DNA from: Desulfurella acetivorans A63
GTDB taxonomy: Bacteria > Campylobacterota_A > Desulfurellia > Desulfurellales > Desulfurellaceae
Length of the DNA: 64,000 nt
Direction of reading: 5' to 3'
NCBI GenBank assembly: GCA_000517565.1
Contig: CP007051.1
Coordinates: forward strand, 1,726,001 to 1,790,000
Shown: positions 26,371 through 36,600 of the stretch, piece after piece
Position numbering within the stretch: the first letter of the stretch is position 1
Layout: each line of letters begins with the position of its first letter
Made by a program: the position numbers and the translations under genes
The notes under the pieces: generated by a model
What the model saw: only the letters and a program-made list of their open reading frames with translations
What the model was told of the DNA's origin: nothing
Database searches by the model: none

Positions 26371-27729
26371 TTATTTAAGTGGTTTATAGTTTTTCTTTTG
26401 AAAAGAATATTCATAGCTTATATGACTTTTATAATTTCCACTTAAAACTGCAATTGTATCTTCAATAAATACTCGCTCTTCATCTGTTGGAATAACAAAA
26501 ACCTTTACTTTAGAATAATCTTTTGTTATAGCAATCTCACCTGTACTTGAGTCTGCTTTGAGGTTTTTGTCTTTATCTAAAATAATACCTAAATTTTCTA
26601 ATTTTCTTAACACCATATACCTTAAAAGAGGCGAATTTTCGCCAACACCTGCAGTAAAAACAATAGCATCCAAATAACCATTTAAGGCAAAAAAGTAAGA
26701 ACCTAAATATTTTCTAATCTCATATGCTTCAATTTGCAAAGCTAACATACAACGCGGATCGCCTTCTTCAGCTTTTTTAAAAATAGATAGATGCTCTTGT
26801 TCTATATCACCAATTAAATTTTCTGTATCGAGCTCATCTATACTATTAATATCTATTTTGGCATTGTTTATAATATCCCTTCTATCGTAATATTTTCCTG
26901 TTATACCAAGCAAACCTGATTTTTTGTTTAAAATATCCATCATTTGAGCTGGGCTTAATTTTAACTTTTCTTGCATATACAATGGTATAGCAGGATCAAT
27001 ATCGCCACAGCGTGTACCCATTACAGCGCCCTGCAAAGGCGTAAAACCCATTGAAGTATCAATGCTTGCCCCAGATTTTATTGCGCAAAATGAAACTCCG
27101 TTTCCTATATGCAATGTAATTAAATTGGTATCCTTTACATGTTTGTCAAGCATTACTGCAGCTCTACGCGAAACATATAAATGGCTTGAACCATGAAAAC
27201 CATATCGTCTTATACCATACTTTTCATACCACTCGAAAGGTAAAGCATAAATATAGGCAAAATCTGGTATGGTAGAGTGAAATGCTGTGTCAAAAATTGC
27301 TACTTGTGGTACATTGGGTAATAATTCTTTTGTTGCTAGAATACCAGCTAAATTTGGAGGATTGTGCAGTGGCGCAAGACTAGATAGTTTTTGAATAGTT
27401 GAAATAACTTTATCATCTATTAAAGTGCTTTTTTTGAATTTTTCTCCACCATGAACTACCCTGTGGCCTATAGCGTATATCTCGTTAAGATCGCTTAAAA
27501 CTCCGTTTTCCCCAACAAGAAGACTAAATACTTCATTTATGGCTTTTGAGTGGTCCTTTAATTCTTTTTGATAAATTATAGGCTGACTGCCTGGTCTATT
27601 ATAATGAATTGTTGCATTAATTGTACCCACACGCTCAATTAAGCCTTTAGCAAGATTTTTTTGTAATTTCCAATCAAATAAATCAAATTTTACTGACGAA
27701 CTACCACAGTTTAATACTAAAACTTTCAT
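26371..27729 (-). CDS. ackA: Acetate kinase
   Basis: A 452-residue ASKHA-fold kinase interconverting acetyl phosphate plus ADP and acetate plus ATP. Motifs are VLVLNCGSSSVKF at the N-terminus, GHRVVHGGEKF, the catalytic aspartate and arginine region FDTAFH and RRYGFHGSSH, and VFTAGVGENSP. It is longer than the usual ~400 residues because of an insert around 285-315 (after KYYDRRDI) and a basic C-terminal tail. It follows pta by 12 bases on the same strand, giving the classic two-step acetate activation/ATP-yielding pair. Confidence 0.94.
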   Translation of the reverse strand: MKVLVLNCGSSSVKFDLFDWKLQKNLAKGLIERVGTINATIHYNRPGSQPIIYQKELKDHSKAINEVFSLLVGENGVLSDLNEIYAIGHRVVHGGEKFKKSTLIDDKVISTIQKLSSLAPLHNPPNLAGILATKELLPNVPQVAIFDTAFHSTIPDFAYIYALPFEWYEKYGIRRYGFHGSSHLYVSRRAAVMLDKHVKDTNLITLHIGNGVSFCAIKSGASIDTSMGFTPLQGAVMGTRCGDIDPAIPLYMQEKLKLSPAQMMDILNKKSGLLGITGKYYDRRDIINNAKIDINSIDELDTENLIGDIEQEHLSIFKKAEEGDPRCMLALQIEAYEIRKYLGSYFFALNGYLDAIVFTAGVGENSPLLRYMVLRKLENLGIILDKDKNLKADSSTGEIAITKDYSKVKVFVIPTDEERVFIEDTIAVLSGNYKSHISYEYSFQKKNYKPLK

Positions 27730-27741
27730 AAATGCCCCATC

Positions 27742-28722
27742 TTATACTTGAAACGAAGAAATGGCTGTTAAATAAACTATGTCCATATATTTACATCCGC
27801 GAGACAAATCATGCATAGGTTTCTTTAATCCCTGCATAATAGGTCCAATAGCTTGTGCTTTTGCAAGACGCTCAACAAGCTTATAAGCAATGTTTCCCGC
27901 ATTCAAATCAGGGAAAATAAGTACATTAGCATGACCTTTTATGGGACTATCTGGCGCTTTTCTGTATGCTACAGATTCAACCAATGCCGCATCGGCTTGA
28001 AGCTCTCCATCCACCAATATATCAGGTCGTTTTTGTTTAACAATATTTGTTGCTTCAATTACTTTATCAAGGATTTTATGTTTAGCACTTGCCTTAGTAG
28101 AAAAAGACAGCATAGCTACTTTTGGTTGGGCATTCATTAACATGCTAAAATTATCCGCTGTAGCTATAGCAATATCTGCTAATTCACTAGCATTTGGATC
28201 TGGGTTCACTCCACAATCAGCAAAAAAAAGCACACCATTTTCACCAAATTCATTAGTAGGCAACTCCATTAAAAAAAAACTTGAAAGCAATTTAATATTT
28301 TCTTTTAAACCAATTACGTACAAACCAGCTTTTATAACATCTGCAGTATCGTTTATTGCACCACCAATACATATATCAGCTAAATTTTTTCTAACTAGTA
28401 ACGCTCCAATATAAAGTGGATTTTTCGATAAATTTTGGGCTTCTTTTTTATCTATTCTTTTTTTGCTAAAATTTATAATATTAAAAAGATCATCACTATA
28501 ATCAAAATCAGATGTCTGTATTATTTGAATACCACCAAGATCTATGCCCAAACCAATTGCTTTTTTTTCTATTATGCTTTTACTACCAATTAAGATAGGA
28601 TACGCAATACCCTCTCTTACACAATAAGATGCAGCCTGAATTAACCTTTCATCCTCACCTTCTGGGTAAACCACTTTTTTTGGTTTTAGTTTAGACTTTG
28701 CTAAAAATTCATCCAAAATCAT
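27742..28722 (-). CDS. pta: Phosphate acetyltransferase
   Basis: A 326-residue protein of the short PTA_PTB type that interconverts acetyl-CoA and acetyl phosphate. Motifs include KKVVYPEGEDERLIQAASYCVREG at the N-terminus and FADCGVNPDPNASELADIAIATADN, with VDGELQADAALVE and ANVLIFPDLNAGNIAYKL near the C-terminus. I choose the ATG at 28722, as GGGAGGG lies just upstream; an earlier in-frame ATG at 28734 would overlap that site. Operon with ackA. Confidence 0.93.
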   Translation of the reverse strand: MILDEFLAKSKLKPKKVVYPEGEDERLIQAASYCVREGIAYPILIGSKSIIEKKAIGLGIDLGGIQIIQTSDFDYSDDLFNIINFSKKRIDKKEAQNLSKNPLYIGALLVRKNLADICIGGAINDTADVIKAGLYVIGLKENIKLLSSFFLMELPTNEFGENGVLFFADCGVNPDPNASELADIAIATADNFSMLMNAQPKVAMLSFSTKASAKHKILDKVIEATNIVKQKRPDILVDGELQADAALVESVAYRKAPDSPIKGHANVLIFPDLNAGNIAYKLVERLAKAQAIGPIMQGLKKPMHDLSRGCKYMDIVYLTAISSFQV

Positions 28723-28885
28723 TATCCCTCCCATCTAATACACTATATAACTTAACTTGTAAAGTTACACAATACATAATTCTTTGTCAAATTTTTTCTT
28801 AAAATTTATACTATTAATTAATTATGTAAGTAATAAAATTTAAAGAATAATGCAATATATTAAAACAATTAATATATATGATATA

Positions 28886-28914
28886 TTGACTTTAACTTTA
28901 TTAAGATTTATCAT
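28886..28914 (+). promoter_or_regulatory. Promoter of the second rhodanese gene
   Basis: TTGACT at 28886-28891, a 17-base spacer and TATCAT at 28909-28914. The gene's GGAGG ribosome-binding site is about 18 bases further on. It lies in the divergent interval between pta and the rhodanese gene. Confidence 0.5.
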
Positions 28915-28941
28915 AAGAAAAATATTTGAAGGAGGTTATTT

Positions 28942-29901
28942 ATGAAAAAGTTCTGGCTTGTTTGTTTTACGTTATTTTGGTTTATTGGTAGCTTTAGTAA
29001 CGCTTTTGCAAAAATTGGTATACTTACTCCTCATGAACTAGCTTCCATGATGAAAACAGATCAAAATCTGGTAATTATTGACGCAAGGGACCATAGTTCA
29101 TACATTGCATCGCATATACCAAAAGCTATCAATATAAGCCCAACTGGCAGTTTATTTACTGGTTTTGGGCCAAATCCTTTTGCTGTAGTTGATTCAAATC
29201 CACAATTACAAAAAGTATTATCTCAAAAAGGCATCAGAAATGATTCAGACTGTGTAGTATACACAGGTTCATCTACAGCTTTTGGTGTCAAAGGTGGTAA
29301 TCCTGCTTTTGCTCTAACCAGTGCAACACGCATAATGGCCGTCCTTTACTATGCTGGTGTTAAAAATGTTTATTACCTAAACGGTGGTTTTGACAAATGG
29401 GTAGACGAAAAATTACCTGTCCAAAAAGGTGACTATGCTTTAAAAACCAGCCATTTTGTTATTGTAAGAAATAACCCATTTGTTTTTGCAAATGAAGATT
29501 TTATAAGGTGGGCAGTTAAACACGAAAACGAAATTCAGTTTGTTGATTCTAGAATGTATCCAGAATATACAGGGCAGGTTAATGATGAAAAGTTTGGTGT
29601 TTCAAAACTCGGTCATATTAAAGGTGCAAGGAATGTATTTGTTGGCGAATACATGGAAAAAGTTGACAATTATTATGTGATTAAACCAAAAGCTCAAATT
29701 GAACAAATACTTCAAAAAGCTGGCATTGATCCAAATAAGCCTATGATCTCATATTGCCACATTGGTTATTGGGGAAGCGGTTTATGGTTTATTGCCAATG
29801 CTATTTTAGACAATAAACTTGCATGGGATTATAATGGATCTTTAGTTAAAGCTTCTATGGATAAGGACATTCCTTTTGTAAAAGGACCCAATCCTTATTA
29901 A
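28942..29901 (+). CDS. Exported tandem-rhodanese sulfurtransferase (second copy)
   Basis: A 319-residue protein with a signal peptide (cleavage near AFA-K, residue 24) and two rhodanese domains. Domain 1 has LVIIDARDHSSYIASHIPKAI and no cysteine in its loop (VVYTGSSTAFG). Domain 2 has FVDSRMYPEYTG, GHIKGARNVFVGEYMEK and the active cysteine loop SYCHIGYWGSG (about residue 271). It shares its KIGI(I/L)(S/T)..., IKPK and WFIANAI(L/F)D stretches with the protein at 8266-9165, so they are paralogues. Likely periplasmic sulfane-sulfur carrier. The start follows GGAGGTTATTT. Monocistronic, with a strong terminator. Confidence 0.87.
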   Translation: MKKFWLVCFTLFWFIGSFSNAFAKIGILTPHELASMMKTDQNLVIIDARDHSSYIASHIPKAINISPTGSLFTGFGPNPFAVVDSNPQLQKVLSQKGIRNDSDCVVYTGSSTAFGVKGGNPAFALTSATRIMAVLYYAGVKNVYYLNGGFDKWVDEKLPVQKGDYALKTSHFVIVRNNPFVFANEDFIRWAVKHENEIQFVDSRMYPEYTGQVNDEKFGVSKLGHIKGARNVFVGEYMEKVDNYYVIKPKAQIEQILQKAGIDPNKPMISYCHIGYWGSGLWFIANAILDNKLAWDYNGSLVKASMDKDIPFVKGPNPY

Positions 29902-29915
29902 GTTAAGCTAACCTG

Positions 29916-29954
29916 GCAAGATAGCTTAAAAAAGCTATCTTGCGCCTTTCTTTT
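29916..29954 (+). terminator. Rho-independent terminator after the rhodanese gene
   Basis: A 12-bp perfect stem, GCAAGATAGCTT / AAGCTATCTTGC, with an AAAA loop (29916-29943), followed by GCCTTTCTTTT. Confidence 0.85.
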
Positions 29955-30016
29955 AAAAATGGATTTTTATATTTTTTTTTATATAATACTTATAAGGATT
30001 TGAAGAAGGGGGTTTT

Positions 30017-31132
30017 ATGCAGTTTATTATTGATGCAAGTATAATAAAAAAAATAATTCCAAGTGTTTCTGGAGCTTTGTCAAAAGACAAAAATTCAATA
30101 TTGAGTAATTACTATGTTAGTATAAAAGACAAAATACTATCGCTAACTTCTTCAAACGATACCGTTCAGATAAATGTAGCTTATCCTGTTGAAAATACAG
30201 GTAATTGCGAATTTTTAGCTAAACCAGACTTGTTTGAAAGACTAAAAGCATTGAATGGAGAAATTTACTTTGAGTTGCAAGACAGTTTGCTAACAATAAA
30301 AAACGGCTCCTATAAAACAACAGCAAAAATTTTCAAAAACAATGACTATCCTTTGGAATCAACTGCCGATTACAACACTATTGGTACTTTTGATTCAAAT
30401 GAAATATTAGAACTACTAAAAGCCCATATTGCAAGCAGCAAAGAAGACGAACAAACAAGAGAATTCACAGGAATATTAATAGAAATTGATCAAAATAAAG
30501 CAAACTTTGTAGCAACAAACCGATCAAGACTATTTTGGATAAACAAAAAAATAGATATTGATAAAAACTTTTACTGTATAATTGAAAAAGAAGGCATACT
30601 ACAGCTTAGTCGTGTCTTAAAGGCCAATGATAAGATAAATATGCTATATAAAGGCAATCCTGAAAATATAACAAAGATAGCTTTTCAAAGCTCAAACGCA
30701 ACAATAATCTCCAAAACAATAAATGGTCAATTTCCACAATACCAAGCCGTTGTATTGGAAGACGCCCAAAATGTATCATGTATAATATTTGACAGAGAAT
30801 CTCTAAAAAGTTCACTTCAAAAAGTACTGGCACTATCAAGTGATGATCTTGGAGTTGTTGAATTTAACATTAAAGAGAATACTGTTGAGCTAACAGTAAC
30901 AAACAAAGAAGGCGAAGTTGCAACAGATATTATTGATTTCTTGACTTGTCAAGAAAAAACACATACACAAATTACCCTAAATATCAATGGCCGCTATACT
31001 CTGGATTTTTTAAATAATGTACAATCTAGTTCAATTTATTTTTATTATAAAGAAGCAATTAAACCTCTTGAATTAAAAGCAATAAGCGAAAGTAAAATAA
31101 ATTACATATATGTCATGACACCTGTAAGATAA
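30017..31132 (+). CDS. dnaN: DNA polymerase III beta subunit (sliding clamp)
   Basis: A 371-residue three-domain clamp that holds the replicative polymerase on DNA. Clamp-like features are a start with MQFIIDASIIKKIIPSVSGALS, GTFDSNEILELLKAHIASSKEDEQTREFTGILIEI in the second domain, and the C-terminal INYIYVMTPVR, matching the usual YLIMPMRL end of the protein-binding pocket. The start follows AGGGGGTTTT. It is away from dnaA and gyrB, which are not in the window; a terminator precedes it and a convergent cupin gene abuts its stop. Confidence 0.9.
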   Translation: MQFIIDASIIKKIIPSVSGALSKDKNSILSNYYVSIKDKILSLTSSNDTVQINVAYPVENTGNCEFLAKPDLFERLKALNGEIYFELQDSLLTIKNGSYKTTAKIFKNNDYPLESTADYNTIGTFDSNEILELLKAHIASSKEDEQTREFTGILIEIDQNKANFVATNRSRLFWINKKIDIDKNFYCIIEKEGILQLSRVLKANDKINMLYKGNPENITKIAFQSSNATIISKTINGQFPQYQAVVLEDAQNVSCIIFDRESLKSSLQKVLALSSDDLGVVEFNIKENTVELTVTNKEGEVATDIIDFLTCQEKTHTQITLNINGRYTLDFLNNVQSSSIYFYYKEAIKPLELKAISESKINYIYVMTPVR

Positions 31133-31477
31133 CTACAATTTATTTAGCCAGAAGCTAAAATCTCTTCCAGGAACAAAAATATCAAGGCCAACCGAAGCCT
31201 CATTAAGTAGATTTGTTACAACATGAGGTTCGTTTGGCTCAATAAAAACGCAATCGTTTTGTGATAGTATAACCTCTCTATCTTTGTTTTTTACAGACAT
31301 TTTGCCTTTCAATACAACCAATACCTGGGCATTTTCATGCGCATGTTCTGGCGAAGCATGAAAAGGCGGTTTTATAAAATACTCTATTGAAATAGATTTT
31401 TGGTCACAAAGACTTACACGCTTCCAATCCTTTTGAGGTTCATAATTTTTTGCACTTTCAAAAAATATTACTTTCAT
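31133..31477 (-). CDS. Small cupin-domain protein
   Basis: A 114-residue single-cupin protein. The metal-binding motif 1 is visible as H-A-S-P-E-H-A-H-E-N (about residues 39-48), followed by VLKGKMSV and motif 2 as PNEPHVV (about 80-86). Such proteins sense or bind small molecules, or act as simple metalloenzymes. Function unknown. The start follows AAAGGAGGCAAATA. It is convergent with dnaN. Confidence 0.7.
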   Translation of the reverse strand: MKVIFFESAKNYEPQKDWKRVSLCDQKSISIEYFIKPPFHASPEHAHENAQVLVVLKGKMSVKNKDREVILSQNDCVFIEPNEPHVVTNLLNEASVGLDIFVPGRDFSFWLNKL

Positions 31478-31601
31478 TATTTGCCTCCTTTCTTTTAAAA
31501 ATATATAGATTTATTAAAAAAATCAATCTTTAAATAATTTTACTTTAATTTTACCAAAAAAGCATAAAGTCATTTTTTAAGAATTACTTGGAGGTGTTTG
31601 A

Positions 31602-31802
31602 ATGTTAAAGAAGTTATTAGCTTCATGTGTAGTTGTAGGTTTAATGGTAAGCCCAGTTTTGGCTGCAGAAAATGCAAAGCCGGCTCCGGTAAAAAACGAA
31701 ACAAAGGTTGAGAAAAAAGCAGTTGAAAAGAAAGCTGCAGCCAAAAAAGCTCCGGTTAAAAAAGAAGCTCCAAAAAAAGCTGAAAAAACAGAAAAAAAGT
31801 AA
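31602..31802 (+). CDS. Small exported Lys/Ala-rich protein
   Basis: A 66-residue protein with a clear signal peptide (MLKKLLASCVVVGLMVSPVLAA-E, cleavage near residue 22). The mature ~44 residues are almost only Lys, Ala, Glu, Pro and Val in alternating KKA/APVKK blocks. This low-complexity polycation is expected to be disordered in the periplasm. It has its own ribosome-binding site (GGAGGTG) and a strong terminator, so expression is likely. Binding to a polyanion or to the outer membrane/peptidoglycan is a guess. Confidence 0.7.
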   Translation: MLKKLLASCVVVGLMVSPVLAAENAKPAPVKNETKVEKKAVEKKAAAKKAPVKKEAPKKAEKTEKK

Positions 31803-31815
31803 ACTTCAACAAACT

Positions 31816-31853
31816 AAAAAGAGTTGGGCATTGATGCCTAACTCTTTTTTTTT
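31816..31853 (+). terminator. Rho-independent terminator
   Basis: A 12-bp stem, AAGAGTTGGGCA / TGCCTAACTCTT, with one G-T wobble and a TTGA loop, followed by a run of T. It lies 14 bases after the stop of the small Lys/Ala-rich protein. Confidence 0.88.
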
Positions 31854-31885
31854 GAAAAAATCAATGTTTTTAATATAATACATTT

Positions 31886-32626
31886 ATGTTTAAAAATCAT
31901 TTAATTGCCAGATGGTACAACGGTTGTCTTAAAGAAATTAATGGTTTTAGCGCACCTAAAAAGCTACTTTTTCTAGATAAGCAAATAGAAATGGCAAGTA
32001 AAAACACGCTTGCTCTTGTAAGTGGTTATGAAGCCTTAAATATGTTTTTTTATGGTGAAAATGGGCTTGGAAAATCATCACTTGTAAAGTATCTTATTGA
32101 TAAATTTAGCTCAAAAGGTCTAAGATGTATAGAATATTTAGAAGAAGATATATACTCAATATACGAGTTATTTGATTTTATAAAAAAGAGTGAGTACAAA
32201 TTTTTTATTTACTTTGATGATCTGGCTTTTGAAGATAACAATAAAGAATTTAGAAAGTTTAAGTCTATTATTGAAGGCTCGCTCGAAGAAAAACCAAAGA
32301 ATTGCATTTTTTTGATTACATCAAATAAAAAACGCCTTATAAAACAGAAAGTTCTTACGCTTGATAGTAATATATTTGAAAAAGAAGAAGAAAATGAAAA
32401 ATTATCTTTATTTTCACGTTTTGGACTATCAATTGGCTTTTATCCTCTTGAACTCTCAGAATTCTTAGAAGTAGTTAATTTTTACCTTAATGAATTTAAT
32501 GTTAAAATTAATTTTAACATTAAACAAGAAGCACAAAACTTTGCTTTAGGATATGGTATTTATAGCGGTCGCGTTGCAAAACAATTTGCTCTTTTAAAAT
32601 TCATTGAGCAATTTTCAATACAATAG
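31886..32626 (+). CDS. DUF815-type AAA+ ATPase
   Basis: A 246-residue P-loop ATPase. It has Walker A GENGLGKSS (about residue 57), Walker B FIYFDDLAFED (about 110), SIIEGSLEEKPKNCIFLITSNKK with a sensor-1 asparagine, and SLFSRFGLSIGFYPLELSEFLEVV near residue 175. This matches the DUF815 (COG2607) family of AAA+ proteins, whose cellular role is not established. It is a little shorter than most members. No strong ribosome-binding site is visible. Confidence 0.8.
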   Translation: MFKNHLIARWYNGCLKEINGFSAPKKLLFLDKQIEMASKNTLALVSGYEALNMFFYGENGLGKSSLVKYLIDKFSSKGLRCIEYLEEDIYSIYELFDFIKKSEYKFFIYFDDLAFEDNNKEFRKFKSIIEGSLEEKPKNCIFLITSNKKRLIKQKVLTLDSNIFEKEEENEKLSLFSRFGLSIGFYPLELSEFLEVVNFYLNEFNVKINFNIKQEAQNFALGYGIYSGRVAKQFALLKFIEQFSIQ

Positions 32627-32629
32627 TAT

Positions 32630-33427
32630 CTAACTTGTTTGCTCTAAATTGTGTACTATATGAGCCCCTATCAAAAAAACACAGAAAAGCAAATAAACCC
32701 ACACCAAAAAAGCAATATAACCCCAAAAAGCTCCATATATAAAATTAAGTTTGCCAATATTTTTTACGTATATAATAAATAATCTTTTTAAGATTTCAAG
32801 CACTAAAGCAAAAAAGAAAGCCCCTTTCATTGCATTTTTAACACTTACTTTATTTCGTGGTAAAAATTTATACAACAAAAAAGCTATGATAAACAAAGAT
32901 AAAAAAGGCACTATATAAATTCCAATAAAATCAACCAACAAAAAATGTTTAATTACGTTTCTAAACATTACATCGACAAATTCAAAAGGTAAAAACAATC
33001 CACCTAAATAAGCAACTATTAAAACCATAGCTATACCAATTAACATAATATAAACAAAAAACAAATCCAAAATGGATCTTTTTTTATTAAAATTAAAAAT
33101 TTTATTTATATAAGCATCAAGCATATAAAAATAAGACAGTGAAGTGATTGCATATAAAATCAAGCTAAAATAACTAATTTTTTTATGTATAAGTGGCTTT
33201 ATAATGCTTAAAATCGTACCTTTTAGCATTACAGGAAAAATAAGTGTTATTTTTTGAATTATAAAATTATAATAATGTGTCGAGCTTGACACAAGAAAAA
33301 TTAATATTGAACTTAAAAAGAGCAAAAAAGGCACAAGTGCTAATATAAAGTAAAACGATAAAGAAGATGCAATTAAAAAACCATCATTTTTAGCAAAGCT
33401 AATAACACTTTTTAATACAGTATTCAT
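32630..33427 (-). CDS. YihY/BrkB-family inner-membrane protein
   Basis: A 265-residue protein with about six hydrophobic segments. The YihY family pattern is seen at the N-terminus (FAKNDGFLIASSLSFYFILALVPFLLF), in LPRNKVSVKNAMKGAFF and in the last helices (NFIYGAFWGYIAFLVWVYLLFCVFLIGA). The family was once miscalled RNase BN; its function is unclear. It is convergent with the DUF815 gene, three bases apart. Confidence 0.82.
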   Translation of the reverse strand: MNTVLKSVISFAKNDGFLIASSLSFYFILALVPFLLFLSSILIFLVSSSTHYYNFIIQKITLIFPVMLKGTILSIIKPLIHKKISYFSLILYAITSLSYFYMLDAYINKIFNFNKKRSILDLFFVYIMLIGIAMVLIVAYLGGLFLPFEFVDVMFRNVIKHFLLVDFIGIYIVPFLSLFIIAFLLYKFLPRNKVSVKNAMKGAFFFALVLEILKRLFIIYVKNIGKLNFIYGAFWGYIAFLVWVYLLFCVFLIGAHIVHNLEQTS

Positions 33428-33630
33428 AATTGTTAATATTGCCTAAAAAACCAATTTTGTCAATGCAAATAAAAATTTATAGAGGATTATTATATTAATT
33501 TAATAAAGTTTATATACAATTAACAAAATGCAAAAAATCTATTTGACAAAAAAAATTAAATCTATTAGTATAATTCTAAATTAAGGTGGTTTTTTTCATT
33601 TGAATTTGTATATTTATTTAGGAGGTTGGG

Positions 33631-36600
33631 ATGCCAAAGACAATGAAAAGCATGGATGGTAATACCGCTGCTGCACATGTGGCTTACGCTTTTACAGAAG
33701 TAGCTACAATTTACCCTATTACACCGTCATCAAACATGGCAGAAGCAGTGGATGCATGGGCTGCAGAAGGTAGGAAAAATATTTTTGGACAAACGGTAAA
33801 AGTTGTAGAAATGCAATCAGAGGCTGGCGCAGCTGGTGCTGTTCATGGAAGCCTTGTAGGAGGTGCTCTAACAACTACGTTTACTGCATCTCAGGGTTTA
33901 CTTTTGATGATTCCAAATATGTATAAAATTGCGGGAGAGTTGTTACCAGGCGTATTTCATGTAGCAGCAAGAACAGTAGCAACTCATGCGCTTTCTATAT
34001 TTGGAGACCATTCAGATGTTATGGCTGTAAGACAAACGGGTTTTAGTCTTTTATCTTCTGGAAGCGTTCAGGAAGCTATGGATTTGGCAGCTGTTGCGCA
34101 TCTAAGTGCAATTAAAGCGAGAGTGCCTTTCTTGCATTTTTTTGATGGATTTAGAACATCACACGAAATACAAAAAATAGAAGTTTTAGATTACGAAGAT
34201 TTAGCAAAACTTGTAGATTGGGAGGCAATTGAACGCTTTAGAAAAAATTCACTAAACTCAGAAAGACCAAAAATCATTGGAACAGCCCAAAACCCGGACA
34301 TATTCTTCCAAGCAAGAGAATCTGCAAACAGATTTTATGAAGCCGTACCAGATATAGTTGCTTCTTATATGGATGAAATAAACAAACTAACAGGCAGAAA
34401 CTATAAGCCTTTCAATTATTACGGTGACCCAAACGCAGAAAATATAATAGTCGCAATGGGTTCAGTTGGAGAAACCATTGAAGAAGTAGTTGATTATTTA
34501 AATTCTAAAGGCGAAAAGGTTGGTTTAATAAGAGTAAGACTCTATAGACCGTTTTCACCCAAATACTTCTTTGAAGCATTACCAAAAAGTGTAAAGAAAA
34601 TAGCCGTCCTCGATAGAACAAAAGAACCGGGCGCTTTGGGTGAGCCTTTATACGAAGATGTTAAAACCTTATTTTACGATACACAGAATGCTCCACTAAT
34701 TGTCGGTGGTAGATATGGTTTAAGCTCAAAAGATACAACTCCATCTCAAATACTTGCTGTATTCAAAAACCTCAAATCAGACAAACCAAAAGATCGTTTT
34801 ACAATAGGCATAGTTGATGATGTTACTTACCTATCATTACCGATAGATGAAGAAATTAATACTTCAGATAAAGACACAGTGTGTTGCAAATTTTGGGGTT
34901 TTGGCTCAGATGGTACAGTTGGCGCAAACAAAGATGCAATCAAAATTATTGGCGATAATACAGATATGTATGCACAAGGATATTTTGCATACGATTCTAA
35001 AAAAAGTGGTGGTGTAACGGTATCGCATTTAAGATTTGGTAAAAAACCAATTAGGTCAACTTATCTTATAGATCAAGCAGATTATATTGCCTGCCACAAG
35101 CAATCATACGTGTATTTGTATGATGTACTTGCTGGCTTAAAGAAAAACGGCACATTTGTTTTAAACACTATCTGGGATGAATCCGAACTTGACAAGCACT
35201 TGCCAAACAAAATGAAACGCTATTTAGCAAAAAACAACATTAACTTCTACATAATAAATGCTACCAAGATTGCAAAAGAAATAGGTCTTGGAGCACGCAT
35301 AAACATGATAATGCAGGCAGCGTTTTTTAAACTGGCAAACATCATACCTATAGAAACTGCAACAAAACTCTTAAAAGAAGCAATTGTTCACTCATATGGC
35401 AAACAAGGCGATAAAGTCATAAATATGAACTATCAGGCAGTTGATAGAGGTATTGATTCAATAGTAAAAGTAAATGTACCAGAAAGCTGGAAACATGTGC
35501 CAGTTGAAGAAGAAAAGAAAGGTGAAAACCGTCCAGAATTTATAAAAAATGTGGTTGATGTAATGAACAGACTTGAAGGCGACAAATTGCCTGTATCCAC
35601 ATTTATTGGTAGAGAAAACGGCGAGTTCCCATCTGGCACTTCTGCTTATGAAAAACGTGGTATAGCCATAGACGTGCCAGAATGGATCCCAGAAAATTGT
35701 ATCCAATGTAATTTCTGTTCGTATGTTTGCCCGCATGCTGCTATCAGGCCATTTTTGCTAAACGAAGAAGAAGTAAAAATCAAACCTGCTGATTTTGTTA
35801 CAAAGAAAGCTATTGGCAAAGAAGTAAAAGGGTATGAATATAGAATACAGGTATCTGTGCTTGATTGTACAGGCTGTGGTAGTTGCGCCGAAGTATGTCC
35901 AACACCTAAAAAAGCTCTCGTAATGAAACCTATAGAGACACAAACCAAAGATATAGAAAATTGGAACTTTGCAATAGAGAAAGTTTCAGAAAAAGAAATA
36001 CCAACTGATACCGTTAAAAACAGTCAATTTGCAAGACCACTTTTAGAGTTTTCAGGCGCTTGTGCAGGTTGTGGTGAAACACCGTACGATAAATTAGTAA
36101 CACAACTTTTTGGCGATAGGATGATTATTACTACAGCAACAGGATGCTCTTCTATATGGGGTGCTTCTGCTCCTTCTATGCCATACTGCAAAAATTCTCA
36201 AGGCAAAGGCCCAGCATGGGGTAACTCTTTATTTGAAGACAACGCAGAGTATTGCCTGGGTATTGCTTTATCAGTTAAACACCAAAGAGAAACTTTACGC
36301 CAAGTAATTGAAAAGATTTTAGAAACCGACATGGATGAAACTTCCAAAATGCCATTTAAAAAGTGGATTGAAAACACGAATGATCCAAGAATAACAAAAC
36401 AAGCAGCTCTTGAGATAGGTACAATTATTGCAAACAAAAATAAATATTCTTCAAATGTGCAAGACTTGCTTTCAAAAGTTGAAAAAAGTCAAGATATGCT
36501 GGTTAAAAAATCCATCTGGGCATTTGGCGGTGACGGTTGGGCTTATGATATTGGATATGGTGGCATAGACCATGTAATTGCTTCCGGCGAAGATGTCAAT

